DNA of 64,000 bases from Bradyrhizobium sp. Gha (GTDB taxonomy: Bacteria > Pseudomonadota > Alphaproteobacteria > Rhizobiales > Xanthobacteraceae), in contig NZ_FOQM01000016.1 in assembly GCF_900113735.1 (NCBI RefSeq), positions 99,195 to 163,194 of the forward strand, read 5' to 3'. Of this stretch, positions 1 to 8,186 are shown piece after piece. A program made the position numbers and the translations under genes. The notes beneath the pieces were generated by a model. That model saw only the letters and a list, made by a program, of their open reading frames with translations, was not told the origin of the DNA and did no database searches. How positions within the stretch are numbered: the stretch's first letter is position 1; every line of letters starts with the position of its first letter.

Positions 1-465
1 GCCTGGGCGTTCGAGCGCATGATCGAGCATCACGTCTATTGGGCGCTGGTCGGCGCACGCTGGGTCGATCCGACCAATTTCGCCAAGGGCCCTGCCCATT
101 TCTTCGACGGCGCGCCGGAACACAATCGCGAAAAATTGCGCGAGGATGCGCAGTTCCGCGTCGCCGAGAACTATCTACTCTCCGGGCTTGGTCGCCATGG
201 ACCCGACGACGACGTCGAACTGGCGGTGCGTTCGGTGTTCGCATTGTCCGTGCAGCTCGGCGACAAGTCCTATCTGATGGGCAACAAGCCCAGTGGGGTC
301 GATGCCACGGCGTTCGGCGCGCTGGCCGGCATTTTGACGCCGTTCTTCGAATCGAGCCTGCGCGAGCGCGCGGAAGGATTTCCGAACCTCACCGCTTATG
401 TCGACCGGATGATGGACATCTACTACCCGGAATTCGCCTGGACGCCGCTGCGGCAGGCGGCCTGA
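1..465 (+). CDS. Glutathione S-transferase family protein, 3' part
   Basis: The reading frame is open from the first base and ends at a TGA at 463-465, so only the C-terminal part (about 154 residues) is present and the start lies outside the window. The visible part is an all-helical domain of the GST C-terminal / metaxin-like type, with aspartates, a KPSGVDATAFG stretch typical of the N-capping motif in GST C domains, and a closing WTPL segment. GSTs of this kind conjugate or bind glutathione in the cytosol; the substrate cannot be told. The gene converges on the minus-strand aromatic-acid operon, with a strong hairpin between them. The family call is reasonable, the exact class is not known. 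Confidence 0.75.
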   Translation, partial: AWAFERMIEHHVYWALVGARWVDPTNFAKGPAHFFDGAPEHNREKLREDAQFRVAENYLLSGLGRHGPDDDVELAVRSVFALSVQLGDKSYLMGNKPSGVDATAFGALAGILTPFFESSLRERAEGFPNLTAYVDRMMDIYYPEFAWTPLRQAA

Positions 466-490
466 CGCGTACGCGGGCCGCAAAAAGAAA

Positions 491-515
491 AGAGCCGGCC
501 CTGTGGGCCGGCTCT
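491..515 (-). terminator. Intrinsic terminator of the 0.5-5.7 kb minus-strand operon
   Basis: A perfect 11-bp stem AGAGCCGGCCC / GGGCCGGCTCT with a TGT loop. Read on the minus strand it is followed by TTTCTTTTTG, the T-rich tail expected of a Rho-independent terminator. It sits 25 bp past the stop of the minus-strand gene ending at 540 and just after the convergent plus-strand gene, so it may serve both directions, although the plus-strand tail is poor in T. Confidence 0.8.
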
Positions 516-539
516 CGTCGTTTCGGCAACGGCGGCTGC

Positions 540-1691
540 TTATTTCGCGAGCGTGTATTTGCCGTCCTTGACCGTCAGCAGTATGCGCGAGCGGTCGTCG
601 AGGCCGTAGCGATCCTTTTCGGTGAAGTTGTAGACGCCCTGGCTGGCGGCCATCTCCCGCTCCGACAGCAGTGCCTGACGGATGGCATCGCGGAATTCCG
701 GCGTGCCAGGCTTTGCGGTCTTCAGCGCAACAGGGATGACGCGCTTGAGGATCTCAAACGCATCGTAGGAATGGCCGGCGAACTGGCTGCGGCTGTTGGG
801 GCCGTATTTGGCCTCATAGGCGGAGTTCAGCGCCAATCCCGGCTTTTTGGTGAGGGCGCTGTCAGGCTGATCTTCGGGATCCATGACGGGGCCCGACGCC
901 ATCAGCACGCCTTCGGCGGCCTTACCGGCGATACGGATGAAGTCCATGCTGGCCGCGCCGTGGGTCTGGTAGATCAGGCCCTGATAGCCGCGCTCGCGCA
1001 ATTCGGTCTGCGGCAGTGCTGCGGCAGTGCCGGAGGCGCCAACCAGAATCGCGTCGGGATTGGCGGCGACGAGCTTCAGCACCTGTCCAGTGACCGAGGT
1101 ATCCGGACGTGCAAACCGCTCTTCGTCCGCGAGCGCGAGGCCCATCGGCACGCCCTGGGCCTTGAAATCGTTGAACCAGAGGTCGCCGTAGGAGTCGGAG
1201 TAGCCGATATAGCCGACCGTCTTCACGTTATGCGCCTTCATGTGCTCATAGAGCACCTTGCCCATGATCGGAATCGGCTGTGGCATCGCCACGGACCACT
1301 TCATGCGCTCCGGGGTGATCGGAAAAGGCGCGAGCCCGAAATGCGGAATGCCGGCTTCATTGGCGACGTTCGAGACTGCGATCGTCGGCGGCGTCAGCGC
1401 CGATCCCATGATGATGTCCGCCTTGGACTCGGTCACGAAACGGCGGGCGTTGGTGGTCGCGGTGGTCGGATCGCCGCCGTCGTCGAGCACGATCACTTTC
1501 AGCGGCACGCCGCCGATTGCCTTCGGCACGAATTCCAGCGCGTTGCGCTCGGGGATTCCGAGCGCGGCGCCCGGACCAGTTGTCGTGGTGGTGATGCCGA
1601 TGGTGATCTCGTTGGTCTGGGCCAGCGCGGGCAGAGCCGGCAGCGCCAGCGTCGCCGCCGCGATCGCGGCGGTCAGGTAACAGCGTTTCAT
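540..1691 (-). CDS. ABC transporter periplasmic solute-binding protein, branched-chain amino acid (type I) family
   Basis: A 383-residue LivK-like binding protein of the Leu/Ile/Val family. The N-terminus is a clear Sec signal (MKR, hydrophobic core, AQA cleavage region near residue 25), and the mature part starts with EITIGITTTTTGPGAALG, the usual first strand of this fold. The start is backed by GGAGG about 7 bp upstream. Related proteins in Bradyrhizobium and Rhodopseudomonas often bind aromatic acids rather than amino acids. It is the last gene of the run that includes a feruloyl-CoA synthase-like ligase, so an aromatic ligand is inferred. No permease or ATPase for it lies in the window, so these must be upstream of the window or elsewhere. 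Confidence 0.85.
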   Translation of the reverse strand: MKRCYLTAAIAAATLALPALPALAQTNEITIGITTTTTGPGAALGIPERNALEFVPKAIGGVPLKVIVLDDGGDPTTATTNARRFVTESKADIIMGSALTPPTIAVSNVANEAGIPHFGLAPFPITPERMKWSVAMPQPIPIMGKVLYEHMKAHNVKTVGYIGYSDSYGDLWFNDFKAQGVPMGLALADEERFARPDTSVTGQVLKLVAANPDAILVGASGTAAALPQTELRERGYQGLIYQTHGAASMDFIRIAGKAAEGVLMASGPVMDPEDQPDSALTKKPGLALNSAYEAKYGPNSRSQFAGHSYDAFEILKRVIPVALKTAKPGTPEFRDAIRQALLSEREMAASQGVYNFTEKDRYGLDDRSRILLTVKDGKYTLAK

Positions 1692-1780
1692 CAGTTCCTC
1701 CCTTGACGTTTTTCCTTGAAAGCAGAATTCGGGGATGAGTTCAGCCCCGTCTTTTGTCGATGCGGCGATTTAGCTCCGGA

Positions 1781-2200
1781 CTAGCTTCCCGTGAATTTGG
1801 CGACCATTTCCGGAGGGAATGGCGCCGACTTCAGTCTGTCGGGGTTGTCCGGGTCGCGGCCGACCAGAACACGCGTCTCGAACCCTTCGATGGCGAGCGC
1901 CTCGCCCTTGTAGACGTTGTGCTTCACCTCGAAGCTCGAGCGCTTGATGCTTTCGATCTTCGTCTCGATGGTGATCCAGTCGCCATAGGTCGAGGGGATG
2001 TAGAACTTCGACCTGGTATCGACCATGGGGATGCCCACCAAGCCGTATTTGCGGACCAGGTCCTGCTTGGAGAAGCCGGCGACTTCGAACAGGGTTGACG
2101 TCGAATCGTCGAACATCGCGAAGTAACGCGGATAGTAGACGATGTTGGCGGGGTCGCAGTCGCCCCACTGGATCTGGACGTCGCGCCGGTTCACGAACAT
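1781..2200 (-). CDS. Acyl-CoA thioesterase, 4-hydroxybenzoyl-CoA thioesterase (hotdog) family
   Basis: 139 residues, the usual size of a single hotdog domain. Residues 12-17 read WGDCDP, followed by ANIVYYPRYF, matching the active-site helix of 4-hydroxybenzoyl-CoA thioesterase in which the second aspartate (here Asp16) is the catalytic carboxylate. The enzyme would release a free acid from an aromatic acyl-CoA in the cytosol. It lies 12 bp after the SDR gene in the same operon as an aromatic acyl-CoA ligase and a crotonase, so 4-hydroxybenzoyl-CoA or vanilloyl-CoA is a sensible substrate. Family call is strong; substrate is inferred. Confidence 0.85.
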   Translation of the reverse strand: MFVNRRDVQIQWGDCDPANIVYYPRYFAMFDDSTSTLFEVAGFSKQDLVRKYGLVGIPMVDTRSKFYIPSTYGDWITIETKIESIKRSSFEVKHNVYKGEALAIEGFETRVLVGRDPDNPDRLKSAPFPPEMVAKFTGS

Positions 2201-2212
2201 GCGTTGCGCGCC

Positions 2213-2974
2213 CTATTTCGGCGCCATGCGCAGCGAACCGTCGAGGCGCACCACTTCGCCGTTCAGGTAGGAGTTCTCGACCATGTGCAGCGCCAATGCC
2301 GCGAACTCGTCAGCGTGGCCGAGCCGGCGCGGGAAGGGGATCGCCGCGGCAAGCGAGTCCTGGGCTTCCTGAGGCAGGTTGGCCAGCAGCGGCGTGAGGA
2401 ACAGGCCGGGTGCAATGGTCAGCACGCGAACGCCGAACTGGGCGAGCTCGCGCGCGATCGGCAGCGTCATGCCGACGATGCCGCCCTTGGAGGCCGAATA
2501 GGCTGACTGGCCGATCTGGCCGTCATAGGCGGCAACGGAGGCCGTGTTGATGATGACGCCGCGCTCGCCTGTTGCCTGCGGCTCGAGTTTGGACATCTCG
2601 GTCGCAGCGAGACGCAGCATGTTGAAGGTGCCGATCAGATTGACCTTGATCACCTTGTCGAAATCCGCAAGTGCCATCGGCCCGTCGCGACCAACCACGC
2701 GCTTCGCCACGCCGATGCCGGCGCAATTGACCAGCACGCGGGCCGGGCCGTGGGCCTTGGTCGCCTGTGCGATCGCAGCCTCAGCCGAGGCCGCATCGGA
2801 GACGTCGCAGGTCACGGCCACGCCCTTGATCTCGGCAGCAACGGTTTCCGCGAGCTTGGCATTGAGATCGCACACCGCGACCTTGGCGCCCTGCGCCGCC
2901 AGCTTTCGCGCGGTCGCCGCGCCAAGCCCAGATGCGCCGCCGGTGACGATGGCTGCCTGATCCTTCAACAACAT
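2213..2974 (-). CDS. SDR-family 3-hydroxyacyl-CoA dehydrogenase-like oxidoreductase
   Basis: 253 residues, a classical short-chain dehydrogenase. The nucleotide motif TGGASGLG is at residues 11-18, an acidic residue (Asp36) after the second strand points to NAD(H), NCAGIG is near 83, and the catalytic set is Ser146, Tyr159 and Lys163 (YSASK). The overall pattern resembles the HSD10-type 3-hydroxyacyl-CoA dehydrogenases. Placed between a CoA ligase and a hydroxybenzoyl-CoA-type thioesterase, it most likely oxidises the beta-hydroxy group made by hydration of a cinnamoyl-CoA, giving a beta-keto acyl-CoA. The role is inferred from context; many SDRs act on other alcohols. Confidence 0.85.
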   Translation of the reverse strand: MLLKDQAAIVTGGASGLGAATARKLAAQGAKVAVCDLNAKLAETVAAEIKGVAVTCDVSDAASAEAAIAQATKAHGPARVLVNCAGIGVAKRVVGRDGPMALADFDKVIKVNLIGTFNMLRLAATEMSKLEPQATGERGVIINTASVAAYDGQIGQSAYSASKGGIVGMTLPIARELAQFGVRVLTIAPGLFLTPLLANLPQEAQDSLAAAIPFPRRLGHADEFAALALHMVENSYLNGEVVRLDGSLRMAPK

Positions 2975-2997
2975 GGCGTTCTCCTTCGATGAATTCT

Positions 2998-4881
2998 TTA
3001 GCCGACCGATATCACACGGTCCGATGGATTGGCAGCATACAGCTCCTCGATCAGAGCGCCGCGATGCTCGAGCACCGCGCGCTGGTTGATCGAGCCCTTG
3101 TCCGTGACCTCGCCCTTGTCGATCGAGAGTGGCGTGTCCATCAGGATCGCGCGTGTGACCCGCGTCGAGGACCCGGTGGCCTGGCTGAGGAAGTGCGTCA
3201 GCCGCTCGCGGAAGGCTTCGCGCACCAGGCGGTCGCGTGCGGTCACGGTGAGATTGTCGGCCGGCAGTGTCGGGTTGACCAGGCGGCAGCCGTCGAGATC
3301 GAGCAGCACGAGCGCGGAAACTTCGTCGCGATTGATGCCGGCGATGACGACGTCGCGCACCAGCGGCGCGCAGGCCGCGGTGAGGCGCGCGCGCAGCGGG
3401 CCGACGCTGACCCAGGTGCCGCTCGCGAGCTTGAAATCCTCGCTGACACGTCCGTCGAAGTCGAAGCCGGCGTTGAGATCATCGGGATCAGCGGGCTTGA
3501 GCGCATCGCCCATCTTGTAAAATCCTTCCTCGTCGAAGGATTTCGCGGTGATGTCGGGTTGACGCCAATAGCCGGGCATCACGTTCGGCCCCTTGGCTCG
3601 GACTTCCATCTTGCCGTTGTTCGGCACCAGCTTGGCGTCATTGCCGGAAACAGGAAGGCCGACATGGCCGGAACGGCTGGTGCGCGGATTGACCGACATG
3701 AAGAACGGCGCGGTCTCGGTCGCGCCAAGTCCGGTCAGCATCGGCACGCGATAGCCCTTCTCCTTCACCGCCAGTTCGTCGAGGCTGTCCCAGACGAAGG
3801 GCGATAGTGCCGCGCCGGAGAAGAACATCGCGTGCAGGCGGTCGAAGAATTTGGCGCGCAGCCCCTGGTCGTCGCGCAAATAAGGCAGCAACGATTCGTA
3901 GCCCTTGGGCACGTTGAAATAGACCGTCGGCGAAATCTCCTGGAGATTGCGCACGGTCTCCTCGATGCCGCCGGGCACCGGCTTGCCGGCGTCGAGATAC
4001 ATCGAGCCGCCATTGTACAAGGTCAGTCCGATATTGTGGTTGCCGCCGAAGGTGTGGTTCCAGGGCAGCCAGTCGATGATGACGGGCGGCTCGTCCTTGA
4101 GGAAGGCGAGCGTCTCGCGCAGCATCACCTGGTTGGCGCAGATCATGCGCTGGGTGTTGATGACGGCCTTGGGGTTGCCGGTCGAGCCCGACGTCAGCAG
4201 GAACTTTGCGATCGTGTCGGGGCCGATCTTGCCGTGCACAGCGTCGAGGTCGTCACGAACAGGAGTTGCCATGAGGTCGGCGAGCAATGTGACGTCGCGG
4301 CCCGGCACGCTGCCGTACGACGCGGCGATCTCGGTGCCGAGCGAGACATTGGCGGCGAGCGCATCCGCGAACTTGCCGGCATCCTCTGCGAAAACCAGGC
4401 CCGGCGTCAGCAGCTTCATCAGATAAGAGAGCTTGCCGTAATCCTTCGACACCAGCGAATAGGCCGGCGACACCGGGCAGAACGGAACGCCGGCATAGAA
4501 CGCGCCGAAGGCGAGCAATGCGTGGTCGATCGAATTGCCTGACAGGATGACGACCGGCCGCTCTGCCGAGAGGCCGCGCCGGATCAATCCCGAGGCAATA
4601 TGCCGGCTCGCGGTGAGCAGCTCGGCATAGCTGATCTTGCGCCAGCCCCGGCCGCCTTCGCGCTCCGCCATGAACACGCGGTCCGGCGTCGTGATCGCCC
4701 AATGATGCAGGCGGTCGGTGATGCGGACGGGATAGTCGCCGAGCGGGTGTTTGGGCCGCAGATAGATCGTGCCATCGGCGCGATGTTCGATGTCGACGAC
4801 GGGATCGCCGAACGAAATGGGCCGCAGCGGAGAATTGCTCACGCCGCGCTCTGTGCTGGAAGAGGACGGCTGGGGGCTCAT
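2998..4881 (-). CDS. Feruloyl-CoA synthase-like acyl-CoA ligase
   Basis: 627 residues, an ANL-superfamily adenylate-forming ligase. The phosphate-binding loop LLTSGSTGNPKAV is near residue 230, the A5-type region reads TGLGATETAPF, and GRVSEDFKLASG is the hinge region. The N-terminus (DIEHRADGTIYLRPKHPLGDY) and the GTWVSVGPLRARL stretch are characteristic of the feruloyl-CoA synthase branch rather than of 4-coumarate ligases. The predicted reaction is ATP-dependent ligation of ferulate, p-coumarate or a similar cinnamate to CoA. Its start overlaps the stop of the crotonase gene by 4 bp (ATGA), so the two are translationally coupled. The exact substrate is not determined by sequence. Confidence 0.85.
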   Translation of the reverse strand: MSPQPSSSSTERGVSNSPLRPISFGDPVVDIEHRADGTIYLRPKHPLGDYPVRITDRLHHWAITTPDRVFMAEREGGRGWRKISYAELLTASRHIASGLIRRGLSAERPVVILSGNSIDHALLAFGAFYAGVPFCPVSPAYSLVSKDYGKLSYLMKLLTPGLVFAEDAGKFADALAANVSLGTEIAASYGSVPGRDVTLLADLMATPVRDDLDAVHGKIGPDTIAKFLLTSGSTGNPKAVINTQRMICANQVMLRETLAFLKDEPPVIIDWLPWNHTFGGNHNIGLTLYNGGSMYLDAGKPVPGGIEETVRNLQEISPTVYFNVPKGYESLLPYLRDDQGLRAKFFDRLHAMFFSGAALSPFVWDSLDELAVKEKGYRVPMLTGLGATETAPFFMSVNPRTSRSGHVGLPVSGNDAKLVPNNGKMEVRAKGPNVMPGYWRQPDITAKSFDEEGFYKMGDALKPADPDDLNAGFDFDGRVSEDFKLASGTWVSVGPLRARLTAACAPLVRDVVIAGINRDEVSALVLLDLDGCRLVNPTLPADNLTVTARDRLVREAFRERLTHFLSQATGSSTRVTRAILMDTPLSIDKGEVTDKGSINQRAVLEHRGALIEELYAANPSDRVISVG

Positions 4882-5687
4882 GATTTCGGCTTCACCTTGG
4901 CGGTCTTGTGCTCGAGGAACTCGCGGATCCTGCGTTTTGCCTCTTTGTCGCTCTGCGCAACCGTCGCCATCAGCGATTCCATGAGCAGGCCAGTCTGCGG
5001 ATTCGCTTCCGCGATCATCGGCAATGCCTGGAGCACGGCGAAATTCGTCAACGGCGCGTTGGATGCGATCTTGGTCGCGAGTTCCAGCGCCTTGGCGAGG
5101 CCGTTACCGGCCTCCGTGACATATTGTGCAAAGCCGTAGGATGCGCCTTCCGTCGCGGAATAGACGCGCCCCGTCAGCATCATGTCCATCATGCGGGCGA
5201 CACCGATCAGCCGCGGCAGCCGCACCGAGCCGCCGCCGCCGACGAAGATGCCGCGCTGCCCTTCCGGCAGCGCGAAATAGGCCGTGGGCTCCGCGACGCG
5301 AATATGGGCGGAGCAGGCAAGCTCGAGCCCGCCGCCGATCACCGCGCCCTTGAGCGCCGCAATCACGGGCACGCGGCTATATTGGATGCGGTCGAACACC
5401 CGGTGCCACATCTGCGAGTGCAAGAGGCCGCCGGTGGCGTCGTGATCCTGCAGTTCGGAGAGGTCGAGACCGCTGGAGAAATGGTCGCCAATGCCGTGAA
5501 TGACGACCGCCCCGATGTCCTCGGGCAGGGACGTAAAGCATTCGCCAATTTCGAGGATGATGCCGTCATTGAGCGCATTGCGCTTGGCCGGCCGGTTCAG
5601 ACCTAACGTCAGAACCCGGTCCACCCTCTCGATCTGAAGCAACCCGGAGGCGCCCGCGCCAGCGGTCTCGGCGTTTCCCTGTGTCAT
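4878..5687 (-). CDS. Enoyl-CoA hydratase / crotonase family protein
   Basis: 269 residues, first gene of a five-gene minus-strand operon. The crotonase oxyanion region FSSGLDL (70-76) and GAVIGGGLELA are present, and both acidic residues used for water addition in enoyl-CoA hydratases are retained (Glu122 in GGGLE, Glu142 in FALPEG). It probably hydrates the double bond of feruloyl- or coumaroyl-CoA. Some crotonases on this substrate also split the product to an aldehyde and acetyl-CoA; the SDR and thioesterase downstream argue for the oxidative route, but this is an inference. A GTTAT-N5-ATAAC palindrome lies 20 bp before the start. Confidence 0.85.
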   Translation of the reverse strand: MTQGNAETAGAGASGLLQIERVDRVLTLGLNRPAKRNALNDGIILEIGECFTSLPEDIGAVVIHGIGDHFSSGLDLSELQDHDATGGLLHSQMWHRVFDRIQYSRVPVIAALKGAVIGGGLELACSAHIRVAEPTAYFALPEGQRGIFVGGGGSVRLPRLIGVARMMDMMLTGRVYSATEGASYGFAQYVTEAGNGLAKALELATKIASNAPLTNFAVLQALPMIAEANPQTGLLMESLMATVAQSDKEAKRRIREFLEHKTAKVKPKS

Positions 5688-5706
5688 TTGCGTCCTTATC
5701 AGAATA

Positions 5707-5721
5707 GTTATGTTGTATAAC
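5707..5721. promoter_or_regulatory. Candidate operator before the crotonase-ligase operon
   Basis: GTTAT and ATAAC arms (5707-5711 and 5717-5721) separated by 5 bp, 20 bp upstream of the crotonase ATG. A near copy, GTTAT-N5-ATAAT, lies upstream of pobA. AT-rich inverted repeats of this size suit MarR-type regulators, which control hydroxycinnamate genes in related bacteria, but no MarR gene is in the window. Confidence 0.45.
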
Positions 5722-5768
5722 GAATTCCGCAGGAGTCAAGGAGGCCCTCCGGTGGGCTTCACATTGGG

Positions 5769-5794
5769 GTCGTCCCGGCCAGCGCCGGGACGAC
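5769..5794. repeat. Perfect hairpin, possible terminator of the TRAP/DUF3237 operon
   Basis: GTCGTCCCGGC / GCCGGGACGAC, an 11-bp perfect stem with a CAGC loop, 15 bp past the stop of the DUF3237 gene. It has no T-run on either side, and short palindromes of the same flavour (CCCGGCC/GGCCGGG) recur between genes here, so it may be a dispersed palindrome that acts as a transcript end rather than a classical terminator. Confidence 0.5.
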
Positions 5795-5808
5795 GGCGGA
5801 GCGTGTAT

Positions 5809-6270
5809 TCACAGCACCTGATGCACGTCGATCACCACGCGATCCGAATGCCGTGCGGCTGAGCCGATAAAGATGTGCTCCATCAGCCAGCGATATTTCT
5901 CGTGCCCCGTCTCGAATTTCGGCACGGTGCGAAAATAGATCAGTTTCGGATCGACCGGCTCGCCGCGCTTCAGCTTTTGCAGCAGCTCGACCGGCCCGAA
6001 GCGCATGCCCTTGTTCTCGACGTAGACGATTGCGCCGTCGTCGGTCTCGAAGGCGTATTTGGCTTCCAGGTCGATCAGCTCGTTGGGGCGGATGGTCTGG
6101 AAGTCGGCGCCGAACGGCAGCACCTTGCCTGATATCGCGCCCGACACCGCGCCGCCGAGGATGGGGATGATGCGGCGGACGCCGGTGCCGGTCTCGCCGG
6201 CGGTGATGACGTCGCCGATTTCGGCGGTGATGGTGAAGACGTATTTCGTCGCGAGCGTCGGCGTGGTCAT
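5809..6270 (-). CDS. DUF3237 (UPF0311) family protein
   Basis: 153 residues with the DUF3237 pattern: an N-terminal FTITAEIG strand, GTGVRRIIPILGGAVSG, LPFGADFQ, then YFRTVPKFETG and a C-terminal WLMEHIFIG. The family forms a small beta-barrel of unknown function and has no signal peptide here. The gene follows the TRAP large permease by 12 bp on the same strand, so it is very likely co-transcribed with the transporter. DUF3237 genes are frequent beside aromatic-acid and CoA-ester catabolic genes; a role in handling the imported compound is a guess. Confidence 0.85.
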   Translation of the reverse strand: MTTPTLATKYVFTITAEIGDVITAGETGTGVRRIIPILGGAVSGAISGKVLPFGADFQTIRPNELIDLEAKYAFETDDGAIVYVENKGMRFGPVELLQKLKRGEPVDPKLIYFRTVPKFETGHEKYRWLMEHIFIGSAARHSDRVVIDVHQVL

Positions 6271-6282
6271 CGCTTCATCTCT

Positions 6283-7602
6283 CTAGTGTGCCATCATCCG
6301 CGTCGGCAGCCAGGTCGCCAGTAACGGGAAGGTGATCAGGATCACCAGGCGTACGAGATCGGTCGCTACGAACGGGATCACGCCCTTGAAGATGGTGGCG
6401 AAGGAGACGTCCTTCACCACGCTCTTGATGACAAAGACGTTCATGCCGACAGGCGGATGGATCAGGCCGAGCTCGACGGTCATGACGATGATGACGCCGA
6501 ACCAGATCGGGTCGAAGCCGAGATGCATGATGACCGGGAAAATGATCGGCACGGTCAGGATGATCATCGCCATCGCGTCCATCAGGCAGCCGAGCACGAG
6601 ATACATGATCATGATCAGTGCCAGTACGCCGTAGGAGCCGAGGCCGAGACCGGTGAGGAATTCCGTCACCTTCTGCGGCGTCTGCGTCACCGTCAGGAAG
6701 TAGCCGAAGATCAGCGCGCCGATCAGCACGGTGAAGACCGCGGCGGCCGTGCGCGTCGCCTGCAGCAGCGACATCAGCACCTTCTCGCGGTCGAGCCGCC
6801 CGGTGACGATGCCGATGATAAAGGCGCCCGTGGCGCCGACGCCGCCGGCTTCGGTGGGCGTGAAACGCGGCAGGAAGGGCAGGCCGTAAAGGCCGCCGAT
6901 CACGAACACGAACAGCAGCACCGGCGCCCAGATCTCCTTCACGCCCGCGAAACGCTCGCGCCAGGGCAGCACCTTGCCCTTGGGCAGGAAGTCTGGGCGG
7001 AAATAGCCGATCAGGAAGATCGTGATCATGTACATGGTCATCGCCAGCAGGCCGGGGATGATGCCGGCGATGAAGAGTTTTCCGATGTCCTGCTCGGTGA
7101 TGATGCCGTAGACCGCGAGCACGGTGGAGGGGGGCAGCATCGCACCCAGCGTGCCGCCGGCGGCGATCACGCCGGTGGCAAAGGACTGCGGATAGCCGAA
7201 GCGGCGCATCTCGGGATACGCAACGGCGGAGAAGGTCGCCGCGGTGGCGACCGAGGAGCCGCAGATCGCGGCGAAGCCGCCGCAGGCGCCGACCGTGGCG
7301 ATGCCGAGGCCCCCGCGCAAGTGGCCTACGAAGCCGTTGGCGGCGCGGAACAGCTCGCGGCTCATGCCCGAATTGCTGACGAACGATCCCATCAGCAGGA
7401 ACATCGGGATCACGCCGAACGTGTAGTCGGTGACGGTGCGCATCGAAGTCTGACCGACCAGCTTCAGTGCAGGTGTCGCACCGACGAGATAGGCGAAGCC
7501 GGAGACGCCGACGAGGCCCATGGCCATGCCGACAGGCACGCGCAGCAGCATCAAGGCGAAAAGGGAAACGAAGCCGAGAACGGCGACGACATCGGTGCTC
7601 AT
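6283..7602 (-). CDS. dctM: TRAP transporter large permease subunit (DctM)
   Basis: 439 residues from the ATG at 7602 (a longer frame runs upstream, but its first 67 codons are polar and overlap dctQ). The sequence is almost all membrane helices and has DctM hallmarks such as RVPVGMAMG near the N-terminus, GGFAAICGSSVATAATF and GTLGAMLPPST. DctM is the sodium-driven channel part of a tripartite ATP-independent periplasmic transporter and works with DctQ and DctP. The start codon lies 2 bp after the dctQ stop. The substrate is probably an organic, likely aromatic, acid given the neighbours. Confidence 0.92.
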   Translation of the reverse strand: MSTDVVAVLGFVSLFALMLLRVPVGMAMGLVGVSGFAYLVGATPALKLVGQTSMRTVTDYTFGVIPMFLLMGSFVSNSGMSRELFRAANGFVGHLRGGLGIATVGACGGFAAICGSSVATAATFSAVAYPEMRRFGYPQSFATGVIAAGGTLGAMLPPSTVLAVYGIITEQDIGKLFIAGIIPGLLAMTMYMITIFLIGYFRPDFLPKGKVLPWRERFAGVKEIWAPVLLFVFVIGGLYGLPFLPRFTPTEAGGVGATGAFIIGIVTGRLDREKVLMSLLQATRTAAAVFTVLIGALIFGYFLTVTQTPQKVTEFLTGLGLGSYGVLALIMIMYLVLGCLMDAMAMIILTVPIIFPVIMHLGFDPIWFGVIIVMTVELGLIHPPVGMNVFVIKSVVKDVSFATIFKGVIPFVATDLVRLVILITFPLLATWLPTRMMAH

Positions 7603-7604
7603 GA

Positions 7605-8114
7605 CTACTCCGTCGCCTTCAGCTTGGGGTCGTGCATCTCTTCGGGATGGAAGATCAGTCGGTAAGTGCGGATTGCGATCAGCAGCACGGCCGAGACGTC
7701 GCCGATCCATGCAATTGCGAAGAATGGCCAGGTCGGCATGTGCATGTCGAACGTCTGGACGTTGTCCTTGTAGGTGCCGCGGACCTTGTCGAACAGCGTC
7801 CATGTCTGCACGGTGACGACGAATAGCAGCACCAGGGTCGCGAACACGTCGATCCAGCGCTGGTAGCGTGGGCCGACATTGCCCCAGACCAGGTCCACCG
7901 TGATGTGCGTGCCGCGATACGAGGTCGCCGCAATACCCCAGAAGATGAGGATGCCGAGCAGCATGCGGCCGATGTCGAAACTGTCAGGAATCGAATAGTT
8001 GAGCGTGTTCCGCAGCAGCACCGACAGAAAGATGTCCAGCGCGACGAGGCCGACGAACGCGGCCGCGATCCATTCGATCGTGTCGATGATGCGATCCATC
8101 CAAGAGCGCTTCAT
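7605..8114 (-). CDS. dctQ: TRAP transporter small permease subunit (DctQ)
   Basis: 169 residues with four hydrophobic segments, the normal size and topology of DctQ. The family feature of a conserved tryptophan/glutamate-rich second helix is represented by ILIFWGIAATSYRGTHITVDL near residues 54-74. It bridges the periplasmic binding protein and the DctM channel in the inner membrane. It is tightly packed against dctM (2-bp gap) and separated from dctP by a strong hairpin, an arrangement that would let the binding protein be made in excess. Confidence 0.9.
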   Translation of the reverse strand: MKRSWMDRIIDTIEWIAAAFVGLVALDIFLSVLLRNTLNYSIPDSFDIGRMLLGILIFWGIAATSYRGTHITVDLVWGNVGPRYQRWIDVFATLVLLFVVTVQTWTLFDKVRGTYKDNVQTFDMHMPTWPFFAIAWIGDVSAVLLIAIRTYRLIFHPEEMHDPKLKATE

Positions 8115-8140
8115 GGGTGGAGGCCCTCAAGTTTGCAGGA

Positions 8141-8172
8141 AAACGGCGGCGGGAGGATTCCCGCCGCCGTTT
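8141..8172 (-). terminator. Hairpin between dctP and dctQ, probable attenuator or mRNA stabiliser
   Basis: A perfect 14-bp stem AAACGGCGGCGGGA / TCCCGCCGCCGTTT with a 4-nt loop, 15 bp after the dctP stop and 27 bp before the dctQ start. The minus-strand tail is TTTTCC. Such structures after binding-protein genes commonly limit read-through into the permease genes or protect the upstream message from decay. Confidence 0.7.
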
Positions 8173-8186
8173 CTGTTTCGTGAAAC

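Noticed and set aside
39..1706. 555-codon plus-strand frame
   Set aside because: Antisense to the solute-binding protein gene. Rich in Arg, Ala and Gly with no family motif, as expected of an antisense frame in high-GC DNA.
6457..7665. 402-codon plus-strand frame rich in His, Asp and Glu
   Set aside because: It is the antisense of the dctM coding sequence; the composition is produced by the complement of membrane-helix codons.
6283..7803. 506-codon version of dctM
   Set aside because: The first 67 codons overlap dctQ in another frame and are not membrane-like; the true start is at 7602.
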